From: Beutenbergia cavernae DSM 12333
GTDB lineage: Bacteria > Actinomycetota > Actinomycetes > Actinomycetales > Beutenbergiaceae
NCBI RefSeq assembly: GCF_000023105.1
Contig: NC_012669.1
Span: forward strand, 1,736,001-1,800,000
DNA length: 64,000 nt
Reading direction: 5' to 3'
Below the pieces are notes generated by a model that was not told the DNA's origin, did no database searches, and was given only the letters and a program-made list of their open reading frames with translations. Position numbers and translations under genes: made by a program. This document shows positions 1 through 7,858 of the stretch, in pieces; positions within the stretch are counted from its first letter, which is position 1, and each line of letters starts with the position of its first letter.

Positions 1-350
1 AGCAGACCCTGCCGGAAGAACGGGTACACGGTGCTCATCTGGATGATGTCCACCGAGCCCCCGAGCAGCATCGTCTGCACCTTCGAGTTGGTGGAGTTCG
101 CGTCGCGACCGGGGACGTCGACGGCGACGACGCCGTCCAGCCCCGCGTCGCTCAGGAAGTCGTTGAGGCCCCGGATCTCCCGGCCGGTCCGCGGGTCGAT
201 GCCGACGTTCGCCGCGAACGTCGTGAGGCCGACGCGAGACCCGCCGCCCGCCGTCGCCCCGCATCCCGACAGGAGAGCCGCGCCGCCGAGCGCGGTCGCC
301 GCCGCGGACGTGGAGAGGAAGGCTCGCCGGGACAGCTGCCGTGAACGCAT
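1..350 (-). CDS. Sugar ABC transporter substrate-binding lipoprotein, N-terminal part (runs off window)
   Basis: The first 116 residues of a solute-binding protein are visible and the rest lies beyond position 1. The N-terminus has a twin-arginine-like stretch (SRRAFL) and a hydrophobic segment ending in a lipobox (LLSGC), so Cys30 should be lipidated and the protein anchored on the outer face of the membrane. The text then reads as a type 1 periplasmic-binding fold. The ATG at 350 is chosen because an AAGGG lies about 10 nt upstream; an in-frame ATG at 359 would overlap the stop of the preceding permease gene. It follows two permease genes and completes importer 1. The substrate cannot be read from this fragment. 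Confidence 0.85.
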   Translation of the reverse strand, partial: MRSRQLSRRAFLSTSAAATALGGAALLSGCGATAGGGSRVGLTTFAANVGIDPRTGREIRGLNDFLSDAGLDGVVAVDVPGRDANSTNSKVQTMLLGGSVDIIQMSTVYPFFRQGL

Positions 351-355
351 GTGCC

Positions 356-1264
356 TCATCCCTTCACCGCCGCGCTCGCCACGCTGGCCACGATGTAGCG
401 CTGGAAGAACAGGTAGATCGCGAGGATCGGGATGAGCGACAGCACCGTGGCCGCCAGGTTGACGTCCGGCAGGGCGTACGTCTCGCTCCCGATGGTCTGG
501 TTGAACGACGCGAGCCCGAGCTGGATCGTGTACATCGTCGGGTCGTTGATGACGATGAGCGGCCACAGGTAGCTGTTCCACGTCGCGAGGAACAGCAGGA
601 TGACCAGGGTCGCGATGATGCCCTTGGCGAGGGGCGCGTAGATCCGCATGAGGATGCGCAGCTCGCCCGCGCCGTCGAGCCGGGCCGCCTCGCGCAGCTC
701 GTCCGGGACGGAGTCGAGGTACTGCTTCACGAGGAACGCCCCGAACGGGTACGCGATGGCGGGCAGCCACAGGGCCCAGTACGTGTCGAGCATCCCGAGC
801 CACCGGAACGTCATGAAGTTCGGGATGATCGTGGCCTCGAGCGGGATCATCATCGTCGCGAGGGCGACGACGAGGATGACCTTCGACCCGCGGGGTCGGA
901 TCTTCGACAGGGCGTACCCGGCCAGCAGCGCCGAGCCGAGGCTCAGGACGATCTCGACGACGGCGACCAGCAGGGTGTTGCCGTACAGGCGCCAGACGTC
1001 GATCCCCAGGGTCGCGATCCGGTACGCCTCCGTGCTGAAGTCCTCGGGGATGATCTGCGGCGGGAACGGGACCGACAGGCGGGCCTGCCCGTTGAAGCTC
1101 GTCGAGATCATGAAGACGAACGGCAGGAGGACGGCGAGCGCACCGATGGTCAGCACGAGGGCGCTCAGCCACCAGCCGAGCCGACGCGCGCGGGTTGCCG
1201 ACCGCTGAGGACGCGGCGCCGTCGTCTGCTGCGGCGGCGCACCGGTGAGCTGCTGGACGGTCAT
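356..1264 (-). CDS. Carbohydrate ABC transporter permease, MalG type (importer 1)
   Basis: This 302-residue inner-membrane protein is the second permease of a CUT1 sugar importer. It has the usual MalG layout: one N-terminal membrane segment (about residues 30-52), an extracytoplasmic loop, then five more segments. The cytoplasmic EAA loop that docks the ATPase is clear (REAARLDGAGELRI). The ATG at 1264 is preceded by AGGAGG at good spacing and overlaps the stop of the upstream permease (ATGA), which suggests translational coupling. A much longer open frame upstream is a shadow of the neighbouring gene. No ATPase gene is linked. Confidence 0.93.
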   Translation of the reverse strand: MTVQQLTGAPPQQTTAPRPQRSATRARRLGWWLSALVLTIGALAVLLPFVFMISTSFNGQARLSVPFPPQIIPEDFSTEAYRIATLGIDVWRLYGNTLLVAVVEIVLSLGSALLAGYALSKIRPRGSKVILVVALATMMIPLEATIIPNFMTFRWLGMLDTYWALWLPAIAYPFGAFLVKQYLDSVPDELREAARLDGAGELRILMRIYAPLAKGIIATLVILLFLATWNSYLWPLIVINDPTMYTIQLGLASFNQTIGSETYALPDVNLAATVLSLIPILAIYLFFQRYIVASVASAAVKG

Positions 1265-2208
1265 GACAACCTCCTGCGGAACAGCGCGAAGTTGACGCAC
1301 GTGAGGGCGAGGATGATGAGGAAGAGGACCACGGTGGCGGCGGACGCCTTGCCGAAGTCGAACGTGTTGAAGCCCGTCCGGTAGATGTAGAGCATGATCG
1401 TCGTGAGGACGCCGCCGGGCTGGCCGTCCGTCCCGCCGATCTGGTAGACGTCGGCGAAGCGTTTGAACGCGTTGATCGACTCGACGACGATGATGAAGAA
1501 CGTGATCGGCCGGAGCATCGGCAGCGTGACGCTCCACCACCGGCGCAGCGAGCCGGCGCCGTCGACCTCCGCGGCCTCGTGCAGCTCGCGGGGCACCCCC
1601 TGGAGACCGGCGAGCCAGATGAGCGTCGTGTAGCCCAGGCCCTGCCACACGGACATGAGCACCACCGACGCGCGCGCCGTGCCCGGGTCGGAGAAGAAGC
1701 CGAACGGGCCGAGTCCGAGCTGGCCGAGCAGGGCGTTCACCCAGCCCTGCTCGGTCGGGTAGAAGACGTACGTGAACGCGATGGCCGCCGCGATCGCCGA
1801 GGTGATGTTCGGCGCGAAGTACACGGCCTTGAACAGGCTCTGCGTGGCCGGCAGCGAGTTGATGAGCGTCGCGATGACGAGGCTGAGCGGGATGCCGATG
1901 ACGATCGTCAGCGCCCCCATGTACACGGTGTTCGACAGCGCGCTCCAGAACAGGTCGTCGCTGAAGATGTACGTGTAGTTGTCGAGGCCCACGTAGCTGG
2001 CCTGGACGCCGTTGCTGTCGGTGAAGCTCAGGCGGGCGGTCTCGACGAGCGGGTAGAGCGTGAACGCGGCGAGTGCCACGAGCATCGGCGTCAGGAAGAT
2101 GTAGCCGATGACGTCGGAACGGGCGCGGAGTCCGAGCCCGCGCCGGCGCTGCGCGGCGGGCGGCTCGGGCGGCTTGCCCGTCCGGACGCGCGTGAGGGTG
2201 GGGTCCAT
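1261..2208 (-). CDS. Carbohydrate ABC transporter permease, MalF type (importer 1)
   Basis: This 315-residue membrane protein is the first permease of importer 1. After a positively charged N-terminus it has six predicted membrane segments and an EAA loop (HEAAEVDGAGSLRR), as in CUT1 family MalF/UgpA proteins. The start at 2208 has a near-perfect ribosome binding site (AAAGGAGGG), so the longer upstream frame is not used. Its 3' end overlaps the MalG-type gene by four bases. Only 35 nt separate it from the GntR regulator gene, so the regulator and the importer are probably one transcript. Confidence 0.93.
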   Translation of the reverse strand: MDPTLTRVRTGKPPEPPAAQRRRGLGLRARSDVIGYIFLTPMLVALAAFTLYPLVETARLSFTDSNGVQASYVGLDNYTYIFSDDLFWSALSNTVYMGALTIVIGIPLSLVIATLINSLPATQSLFKAVYFAPNITSAIAAAIAFTYVFYPTEQGWVNALLGQLGLGPFGFFSDPGTARASVVLMSVWQGLGYTTLIWLAGLQGVPRELHEAAEVDGAGSLRRWWSVTLPMLRPITFFIIVVESINAFKRFADVYQIGGTDGQPGGVLTTIMLYIYRTGFNTFDFGKASAATVVLFLIILALTCVNFALFRRRLS

Positions 2209-2243
2209 GGTCCCTCCTTTGGAACCTCGGGTGGTGCGGGGTG

Positions 2244-2921
2244 TCAGGTCGCGGGGCGTCCCGTGCGTCTCTGGTGGGCGGCGGTGATGCGGGAGCGGGC
2301 GCCGAGGAGGTGGGCGCCGAGCTCCGTGCGTGCCGAGTCGCCGTCGCCGGCCAGCACGGCGTCGAGGATCTGGGCGTGCGACTCCGCCGACGGGCCGAGG
2401 TCGTCGTCCTGGGCGGTGCTGATCTCGAGCAGCGCCACGAAGGTCGGCTCGAGCGTGTGCCACATCGCGTGCAGGCGGCGGTGGTGCGACGCGGTGTAGA
2501 AGAGCCGGTGGAACATGACGTCGGCCTCCGCGAAGCTGGCGCTGTCGCCTCGCTGCGCCGCGTCCCGCATGGCCTCGACCGCGTCGACGAACGGCGTGCG
2601 GTCGAGCCGCTCCTGCTCGAGCACCAGGTCCAGGGCGAACGCCTCGAGCACCTCGCGCAGCGAGTAGAGCTCGTCGATGTCGTTCTCGTCGAGCCCGACG
2701 ACGAACGCTCCGCGACGGCGTGACTCGACGAGGCCGTCGCTCTCGAGCGCCCGGAGCGCGTCGCGGATCGGGCCGCGGCTGACGCCGAAGCTCTCCGAGA
2801 GGGGACCTTCCACGAGATGGGTGCCGCGCTCGAGCTCTCCGGAGACGATCTTGCGGCGCAGTGCCCGGGCGACCCTGTCGCCGAGCGCTTCCTGCTGCAA
2901 CGGGGTGACGTCGATGTCCAT
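2244..2921 (-). CDS. GntR-family transcriptional regulator, FadR subfamily
   Basis: The 225-residue protein has an N-terminal winged helix (residues about 10-75, with the typical VSRGPIRDALRALESDGLV recognition region) and an all-helical FCD effector-binding domain behind it. Members sense small metabolites such as sugar acids and usually repress the adjacent operon. The ATG at 2921 has GGAGG 7 nt upstream; the longer frame to 2969 would run through the likely promoter. It is co-directional with importer 1 and just upstream of it, so it probably controls that operon and itself. A near-palindrome at 2946-2959 inside its promoter region is a candidate binding site. Confidence 0.9.
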   Translation of the reverse strand: MDIDVTPLQQEALGDRVARALRRKIVSGELERGTHLVEGPLSESFGVSRGPIRDALRALESDGLVESRRRGAFVVGLDENDIDELYSLREVLEAFALDLVLEQERLDRTPFVDAVEAMRDAAQRGDSASFAEADVMFHRLFYTASHHRRLHAMWHTLEPTFVALLEISTAQDDDLGPSAESHAQILDAVLAGDGDSARTELGAHLLGARSRITAAHQRRTGRPAT

Positions 2922-2945
2922 GTATGACCTCCGCGGGAGACGGTA

Positions 2946-2968
2946 GACGGTTAACTGTCGACCGGTCA
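2946..2968 (-). promoter_or_regulatory. Candidate promoter and operator of the GntR/importer 1 operon
   Basis: On the minus strand TTGACC (2968-2963) is followed after 17-18 nt by TACCGT, a plausible -35/-10 pair. Between the two boxes lies the near-palindrome GACGGTTAACTGTC (2946-2959, 12 of 14 positions symmetric). Its GT-N2-AC centre is compatible with FadR-type operators. Its place inside the promoter would allow autorepression. This is read from sequence only. Confidence 0.5.
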
Positions 2969-3002
2969 AGGCGGAGGCGCTCGCCGGCCCGTGCCGCGGG
3001 GC

Positions 3003-3037
3003 TACGTCACTGACCCGCGTGGTGGGTCAGTGACGTA
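3003..3037. repeat. Hairpin repeat family A, copy 1
   Basis: A perfect 14-bp stem (TACGTCACTGACCC and its complement) closes a 7-nt loop GCGTGGT. It is the first of a tandem pair with a 57-nt period, just downstream of the 3' end of the membrane-protein gene at 3143. There is no T-run, so it is not a standard intrinsic terminator. Confidence 0.85.
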
Positions 3038-3059
3038 CCGCCGGTCCGTGTCGCGGGGC

Positions 3060-3094
3060 TACGTCACTGATCCGCGTGGTGGATCAGTGACGTA
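3060..3094. repeat. Hairpin repeat family A, copy 2
   Basis: This is the same 35-nt hairpin as copy 1, with the same loop, but one stem pair has changed from C:G to T:A on both arms (GATCC paired with GGATC). The paired change keeps the stem perfect. Flanking bases are also conserved between the copies, so the duplicated unit is about 57 nt. Confidence 0.85.
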
Positions 3095-3142
3095 CCGCCG
3101 GCCCTTGGCCCCGGTTGTCTCCGCTGCGGAGTGGAGGGGCCG

Positions 3143-3679
3143 TCAGGCCGACGCGGGCTCCCGCTCGCGGTCGGTCGCGTGGTCGGACGCGCGCAGCGCC
3201 TCCCGCGCGATCGTCGTCACCCACACCATGACGAACGGGATGACCGTCACGTTCTTGATCGCGAGCTCCCACGAGAGGAACGTCGCGTGAGCGTCCGGGC
3301 TCAGGTCGGCGGCGAGCAGCTCCGGGACCACCTTGAAGACGAGCGTCAGTCCGACGAGCATCGCTGCGCTCGCCAGCAGCATCGGTGCGTTCCCGGCGAC
3401 GAAGCGGGACAGCCGCCGGCCCAGCTGCGCCCATGGCATGGCCCGTTCGGCGCGGAACAACGTGCGCACGAGCCATGCCAGGAACATCAGCCGGACGACC
3501 GCCGTGAACACCTCGCCTCCCACGCCGCCGGCGAACGCGAATCGCTCGTCGCCCGAGACGGCGAGGAACCGCTGCGCCGACGCGAGCGCCCCGAACGCGG
3601 CGATCGCTGCGTAGTGGCGAAAGAAGAAGCGGAGCGCGACGCCGAACGTCGCGCTCGCCTGGGACCATCCCCGTGTCAT
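3143..3679 (-). CDS. Small integral membrane protein of unknown function
   Basis: The 178-residue protein has about four hydrophobic segments (roughly residues 22-40, 50-70, 95-117 and 143-163) and a charged C-terminal tail. I recognise no family. It is divergently transcribed from a MarR-type regulator at 3748, and a short perfect palindrome lies between the two genes. MarR regulators often control a divergent membrane transporter or protective gene, so this is the likely target. An overlapping frame in the same region (3084-3668) is arginine-rich and looks like a shadow. Confidence 0.75.
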   Translation of the reverse strand: MTRGWSQASATFGVALRFFFRHYAAIAAFGALASAQRFLAVSGDERFAFAGGVGGEVFTAVVRLMFLAWLVRTLFRAERAMPWAQLGRRLSRFVAGNAPMLLASAAMLVGLTLVFKVVPELLAADLSPDAHATFLSWELAIKNVTVIPFVMVWVTTIAREALRASDHATDREREPASA

Positions 3680-3698
3680 CGATCTATCCTTCGGTTGT

Positions 3699-3711
3699 CT
3701 GAATAATTCAG
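3699..3711. promoter_or_regulatory. Palindrome between MarR regulator and membrane protein, candidate operator
   Basis: CTGAATAATTCAG is a perfect 13-bp palindrome in an AT-rich stretch of otherwise very GC-rich DNA. It lies between two divergent starts (3679 and 3748), where a MarR dimer could block both promoters. Confidence 0.5.
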
Positions 3712-3747
3712 TACACTAAACTATACGTGAGGGTGGAGGATGGCGCC

Positions 3748-4290
3748 ATGACGAAGTCACCGGACGACGGCTCGGCCGGCGTGCCCGGTTCCCGAGGCGC
3801 ACCCGGCGCACCCGACGCGGCGGCGAGGCTCGGCACCGACCTGAGCGACGCCGTCGTCCTCTTCCACGAAGCGCTCGGGTCGCTCCTCGGCCTCTCCGCG
3901 GCGGACAACAAGGCGCTGGGCATCGTGCGGCGTGAGGGGCCGATGTCGGCGTCCGAGCTCGCGACGCGCACCGGGCTCACGGCCGGAGCGATCACCGGGC
4001 TCGTCGACCGCCTCGAGGGGGCCGGGCTCGCGCAACGCACGCGGGACGCGGCGGACAGGCGGCGGCTCGTCATCTCCGCGACGGCGACGGCGTCGCCCGA
4101 GGTCGCTGTGGCGATCGGCGGTCTGCAGTCGGGCATGGCCGAGGTGACGTCGCACTTCACGCCGGAGCAGCTGCTCGTCGTCGCGGAATGGGTGGACCGG
4201 ACGAGCGCCGTGCTGCGCGAGCAGGCGGCGGCGATCGCCCGACAGCGGCAGGAGTCGGCGGGGCGTCCGGAGCGCGGGCCGACGGTGTAG
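3748..4290 (+). CDS. MarR-family transcriptional regulator
   Basis: The 180-residue protein has a central winged helix-turn-helix (about residues 60-115: MSASELATRTGLTAGAITGL, then a basic wing with DAADRRRL). Helices on both sides form the dimer interface. MarR proteins usually repress a divergent gene and release DNA on binding a phenolic or other small ligand. The ATG at 3748 is chosen for the GGAGG 8 nt upstream; an in-frame GTG lies at 3727. It is divergent to the membrane protein at 3143-3679. The Gly/Ala/Pro-rich first 20 residues are probably disordered. Confidence 0.88.
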   Translation: MTKSPDDGSAGVPGSRGAPGAPDAAARLGTDLSDAVVLFHEALGSLLGLSAADNKALGIVRREGPMSASELATRTGLTAGAITGLVDRLEGAGLAQRTRDAADRRRLVISATATASPEVAVAIGGLQSGMAEVTSHFTPEQLLVVAEWVDRTSAVLREQAAAIARQRQESAGRPERGPTV

Positions 4291-4328
4291 CGTCCGGCGC
4301 ACGACAGGCAACGGAGGCGGGGTGCGGC

Positions 4329-5345
4329 ATGGCTGTGACGATGCGCGACGTCGCGAAGCGCGCCGGCGTGTCGGTGAAGACCGTCTCGAACGTCGTCAGC
4401 GGCGAGTACCCGTACATCCGCCCCGAGACGCGCGCCCGGGTCGTCGAGGCCATCGAGGACCTCGGCTACCGGCTCAACGTGTCGGCGCGGCAGATGCGCA
4501 CCAACCGGACCGACGTCATCGGCCTCGCCCTGCCGGAGCTCCGCCTGCAGTACTTCGCCGAGCTCGCGGACGAGGTCATCCGCGCCGCCGCCGAGGAGGG
4601 GCTGCGGGTCGTCATCGAGCAGGTGGAGCACGTCGAGCACGTCGCCGTCGACCACATGATCGGCACGGGCGCGCACCTCCTCGACGGCGCGATCGTCGCC
4701 CCGACCTCACAGGCCGACGTCGCGCCCGAGAGCGCCCCCCGCGGCTTCCCGATCGTGGTCCTCGGCGACCGCCGCATCGGCGACGACGTCGACCAGGTCT
4801 ATCTCGCCAACGCCACCGGCGCTCGCCTCGCCGTGAATCACCTCCTCGACGTCGGCTGCCGGCGCATCGTCGCCCTCGGCGGCATGCCCGGCGAGACCAC
4901 CGGCAACGCGGGGGAGCGCACGGCCGGCTACGCGGATGCGCTCGCCGCCCGCGGCGTCGACGTCGACCCCGACCTCGTGGTCCCGACCTCCGCCTGGACC
5001 ATGGCGGCCGGAGCTCAGTCCCTCTCCGCGATCCTCGAGCGGGGCACGACGTTCGACGGCGTCTTCGCGTTCTCCGACTCCATCGCGATCGGCGCCCTCG
5101 GCGCCCTCGCGCAGGCGGGTGTCCGGGTGCCGGACGACGTCGCCGTCGTCGGCTTCGACGACATCGACGACGCCGCCCACGCCGTCCCGCCGCTGACCTC
5201 CGTCGCCGTGGACCGTGCGCGCACCGCCCACGAGGCCGTCCGCCTCCTCGTCCGACGCCTCCGGGCGGACACCCCGCCCCCGACGAGCGCCGTCGAGATC
5301 GGGGCCACGCTCGTCGTCCGCGCGTCGTCGACGCGCTCCGCCTGA
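4329..5345 (+). CDS. LacI-family transcriptional regulator (of the arabinofuranosidase/importer 2 operon)
   Basis: The 338-residue protein has the LacI layout: N-terminal helix-turn-helix (residues about 5-27, DVAKRAGVSVKTVSNVV), hinge helix (about 45-60) and a periplasmic-binding-protein-like effector domain. Such proteins bind a sugar and leave a palindromic operator with a central CG. The ATG at 4329 directly precedes the conserved HTH and a GGAGG lies upstream. It ends 126 nt before the GH51-type gene, and two copies of a LacI-type operator sit in that gap. The inducer is probably an arabinose-containing product, inferred from context. Confidence 0.92.
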   Translation: MAVTMRDVAKRAGVSVKTVSNVVSGEYPYIRPETRARVVEAIEDLGYRLNVSARQMRTNRTDVIGLALPELRLQYFAELADEVIRAAAEEGLRVVIEQVEHVEHVAVDHMIGTGAHLLDGAIVAPTSQADVAPESAPRGFPIVVLGDRRIGDDVDQVYLANATGARLAVNHLLDVGCRRIVALGGMPGETTGNAGERTAGYADALAARGVDVDPDLVVPTSAWTMAAGAQSLSAILERGTTFDGVFAFSDSIAIGALGALAQAGVRVPDDVAVVGFDDIDDAAHAVPPLTSVAVDRARTAHEAVRLLVRRLRADTPPPTSAVEIGATLVVRASSTRSA

Positions 5346-5382
5346 CCTCCACTCGCGCCCGCCAGTGCGCACGAGGTGCCTC

Positions 5383-5412
5383 TTGACGCTTCGTAGTACA
5401 CCGTTGTACGGT
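5383..5412 (+). promoter_or_regulatory. Promoter of the arabinofuranosidase/importer 2 operon
   Basis: TTGACG (5383-5388) and TACGGT (5407-5412) are separated by 18 bp. The -10 element overlaps the first LacI-type operator (5396-5409), so a bound repressor would cover the promoter. Confidence 0.6.
5396..5409. promoter_or_regulatory. LacI-type operator, copy 1
   Basis: GTACACCGTTGTAC is symmetric at 12 of 14 positions with a central CG, the usual form of LacI-family sites. It overlaps the -10 element. Confidence 0.65.
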
Positions 5413-5426
5413 CACGACCTGCACTA

Positions 5427-5440
5427 ATACACCGTTGTAC
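5427..5440. promoter_or_regulatory. LacI-type operator, copy 2
   Basis: ATACACCGTTGTAC differs from copy 1 by one base. The centres are 31 bp apart, close to three helical turns, so two repressor dimers would sit on the same face of the DNA. It lies between the promoter and the GTG start at 5472. Confidence 0.65.
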
Positions 5441-5471
5441 TAGCGAACGCACGAGGCGAAGGAGCTTCTCG

Positions 5472-7808
5472 GTGTCGATGCCCGTCACACTTCCCACGGC
5501 CGGGGGCGCGCTGCACCGGTTCTCCCCGAGCACCGCCGGCACCGCGTCCAGCAACGGCGGCACCTCCGACGGCGCCGTCGCGGACAACGTCGCCACAGAC
5601 GACGTCGCCGTCACCTTCGCCCTCGACACCCGCGGCGTGCCCGTCAGCACCCTGCTGTTCTCCCAGTTCCTCGAGCACATGTCGTACGCCACGATCGGTG
5701 GGCTGAGCGCCGAGCTCGTCGTGAACCCGACGTTCCACCCCGACCATCACCTCCGTGCCGACCAGATCGCCCAGCTCCGGGCGAACGCCGACGCAGCCGT
5801 GGCGTGGGCGCTCGGCGACCCGACGCCGATCCGCCACCGGTGGGTCTCCTCGCCGCTCGCGAGCGGGTGGTCGGTGACGCTCTTCGACGACGAGACGGCG
5901 CGCGGGCTGCCGCTCGGCTGGGGAGCCCTCGGCCGCCCGGGAGCGGTGCGGCGCGCCGTCGGTCGCGTCGGGGGAGCGGTGCGGATCGACGGGCCGGGCG
6001 GCGCGGCAGACGACGGCGGCGCGGCGGACGACGGCGTCGCGCACCTCGGGCGGGCGACGGTGCCGCTCGACGGCACGGTCGCCGGCATCCGGCAGGCCGT
6101 GTACGTCCCGACCCACCGCACGCGCCGGGTCCACGTGCGGCTCTGGGCGCGCGCGGAAACCACCCTCGCGCACGTCGAGGTCGGCCTGCGCCGTCGGCTC
6201 TCGACGGCGCCGGCCCGCCCTGCCGGGCAGGTGCTCGCGAACGCGACGATCGCCGTCGGTCCCCACGACTGGGGGCCGCAGGACGTGATCCTCGAGGTCG
6301 ACGGCGACGCGCTCGCCCGGCACGAACCCTGCGACCTGTACGTGCTCGACCACGGCGGGGACGCCGTCGTCGTCGACCGCATCAGCGTGCTCCCGACCGA
6401 CCACGTCCACGGCCTCGACCCCGAGATCCTCGACATCGCCCGCCGCGCCCGCATCGGCGAGCTGCGCTGGCCCGGCGGGAACTTCGTGAGCCACTACCAC
6501 TGGCGCGACGGCGTCGGCCCGCTCGACCTGCGGCCCACCCGCGCCAACCCGGCGTGGGGCGGCCTCGAGACGAACCTCATCGGCACCGACGAGTACCTCC
6601 GCCTCTGCGAGCTGCTCGACGCGACGCCGCACATCACCGTCAACACGGGCACGGGCACGCCCGAGGAGGCGGCGGCCTGGGTCGAGTACTGCAACGGCGC
6701 CCCGGACACCCCGATGGGACGCCTGCGCGCGGCGAACGGGCACCCGGAGCCCTACGGCGTCACGGTGTGGGAGGTCGGCAACGAGAACTTCGGCGCCTGG
6801 CAGGGCGGCTTCACGGGCTCCGAGGAGAACGCCCGGAGGTTCGCCCAGTTCGCGACGGCGATGCGCGCCGTCAGCCCGATCCCGCTCCGCCTGCACGCGT
6901 GCGGCAACTGGTCCGACCTCGTGCCGCCGAGCGTCGCGCACGACGACGTCGCGTGCGACGGGCGCTGGCACAGCGAGCTGCTCCGCCAGGCGGCGGGCGA
7001 CGTCGACGTGATCTCCCTGCACCCGCTCCCGATCAACGACCGCGGCCTCGAGGGCGTCTCCGAAGACGAGGCCCACGCCGCCGTCATGGCGCAGGTGGTC
7101 ACCGCGGAGCGCGAGAGCCTGCCGCGCCTGCTCGCCGAGTGCGACGCCGTCCGCGCCGACCCGCCGATCCGGCTCTCCATCACGGAGTGGGGGCCGATCG
7201 GCGAGAACCCCGCGCGGATCAACGTGGAGAACGTCGGGGGCGCGGTGTGGGGCGCGACGATGCTCGCGACGGCCATCCGGTTCGGCGAGCGCATCGAGTC
7301 GGCCAGCGCGAACGGCTTCCACCACGGCGGCGCGATCAAGAAGGGCGCCGGGGTCGTGTACACGGACCCGGTGGTCGACGTCGTCGTGCGGCTCCGCGAG
7401 TTCGCCGGCTGGACGCCGGTCGGGATCGAGACGCACGGCCCGGGCCACGACGTCGCCATCGGCACCGATCTCGGCGTGCCGGAGCGCGACGTGCCCGACG
7501 TCGACGTCCTCGGGCTCCTCTCGCCCGACGCGTCGCGCCTCGTGGTCATGGCCGTGAACCGCCGCCTCGGCGCGCCACGGCACGTGCGGCTCCGCCGACC
7601 TGACGGCTGGGGCCGGGCGAGCGCGGAGCTGCTCGTCGGGCCGCAGGTGTTCGACCGCGCCTCGCCCGTGGACCCGGACCCGTTCCCCTGGACGCCGGCG
7701 CACCTGGATCCCGAGACCGGGACCGACGGCGGCGTCACGGGATTGACCGTCCCGCCGGTCGCCGTCGCCCTCGTCCACCTCGAACGCACGCCCGACGGCA
7801 CGACCTGA
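5472..7808 (+). CDS. Alpha-L-arabinofuranosidase-like glycoside hydrolase (GH51 type)
   Basis: The 778-residue enzyme probably removes terminal arabinofuranose from imported oligosaccharides. An N-terminal beta-sandwich region (about residues 50-300) precedes a TIM barrel with the GH51-type motif RWPGGNFVSHYHWRDGVGP. The proton donor is probably Glu438 in GNENFGAW and the nucleophile Glu572 in ITEWG; a C-terminal beta-domain follows. No signal peptide is visible, so it should act in the cytoplasm after uptake. The GTG at 5472 has AAGGAG 8 nt upstream. Importer 2 follows 50 nt later, and the LacI regulator and its operators precede it. The motifs around the catalytic residues deviate somewhat from classical GH51, so another clan A activity is possible. 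Confidence 0.82.
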   Translation: MSMPVTLPTAGGALHRFSPSTAGTASSNGGTSDGAVADNVATDDVAVTFALDTRGVPVSTLLFSQFLEHMSYATIGGLSAELVVNPTFHPDHHLRADQIAQLRANADAAVAWALGDPTPIRHRWVSSPLASGWSVTLFDDETARGLPLGWGALGRPGAVRRAVGRVGGAVRIDGPGGAADDGGAADDGVAHLGRATVPLDGTVAGIRQAVYVPTHRTRRVHVRLWARAETTLAHVEVGLRRRLSTAPARPAGQVLANATIAVGPHDWGPQDVILEVDGDALARHEPCDLYVLDHGGDAVVVDRISVLPTDHVHGLDPEILDIARRARIGELRWPGGNFVSHYHWRDGVGPLDLRPTRANPAWGGLETNLIGTDEYLRLCELLDATPHITVNTGTGTPEEAAAWVEYCNGAPDTPMGRLRAANGHPEPYGVTVWEVGNENFGAWQGGFTGSEENARRFAQFATAMRAVSPIPLRLHACGNWSDLVPPSVAHDDVACDGRWHSELLRQAAGDVDVISLHPLPINDRGLEGVSEDEAHAAVMAQVVTAERESLPRLLAECDAVRADPPIRLSITEWGPIGENPARINVENVGGAVWGATMLATAIRFGERIESASANGFHHGGAIKKGAGVVYTDPVVDVVVRLREFAGWTPVGIETHGPGHDVAIGTDLGVPERDVPDVDVLGLLSPDASRLVVMAVNRRLGAPRHVRLRRPDGWGRASAELLVGPQVFDRASPVDPDPFPWTPAHLDPETGTDGGVTGLTVPPVAVALVHLERTPDGTT

Positions 7809-7858
7809 CGCACCACCCGCCAGCAGAGGGCACGTCTCATCACTCGAAGGAGAGCACC

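Noticed and set aside
2991-3290. Open frame with a repeated peptide (GYVTDPRGGSVTYRR)
   Set aside because: The repeat comes from reading the tandem hairpins 3003-3094 as protein. It runs antisense into the membrane-protein gene.
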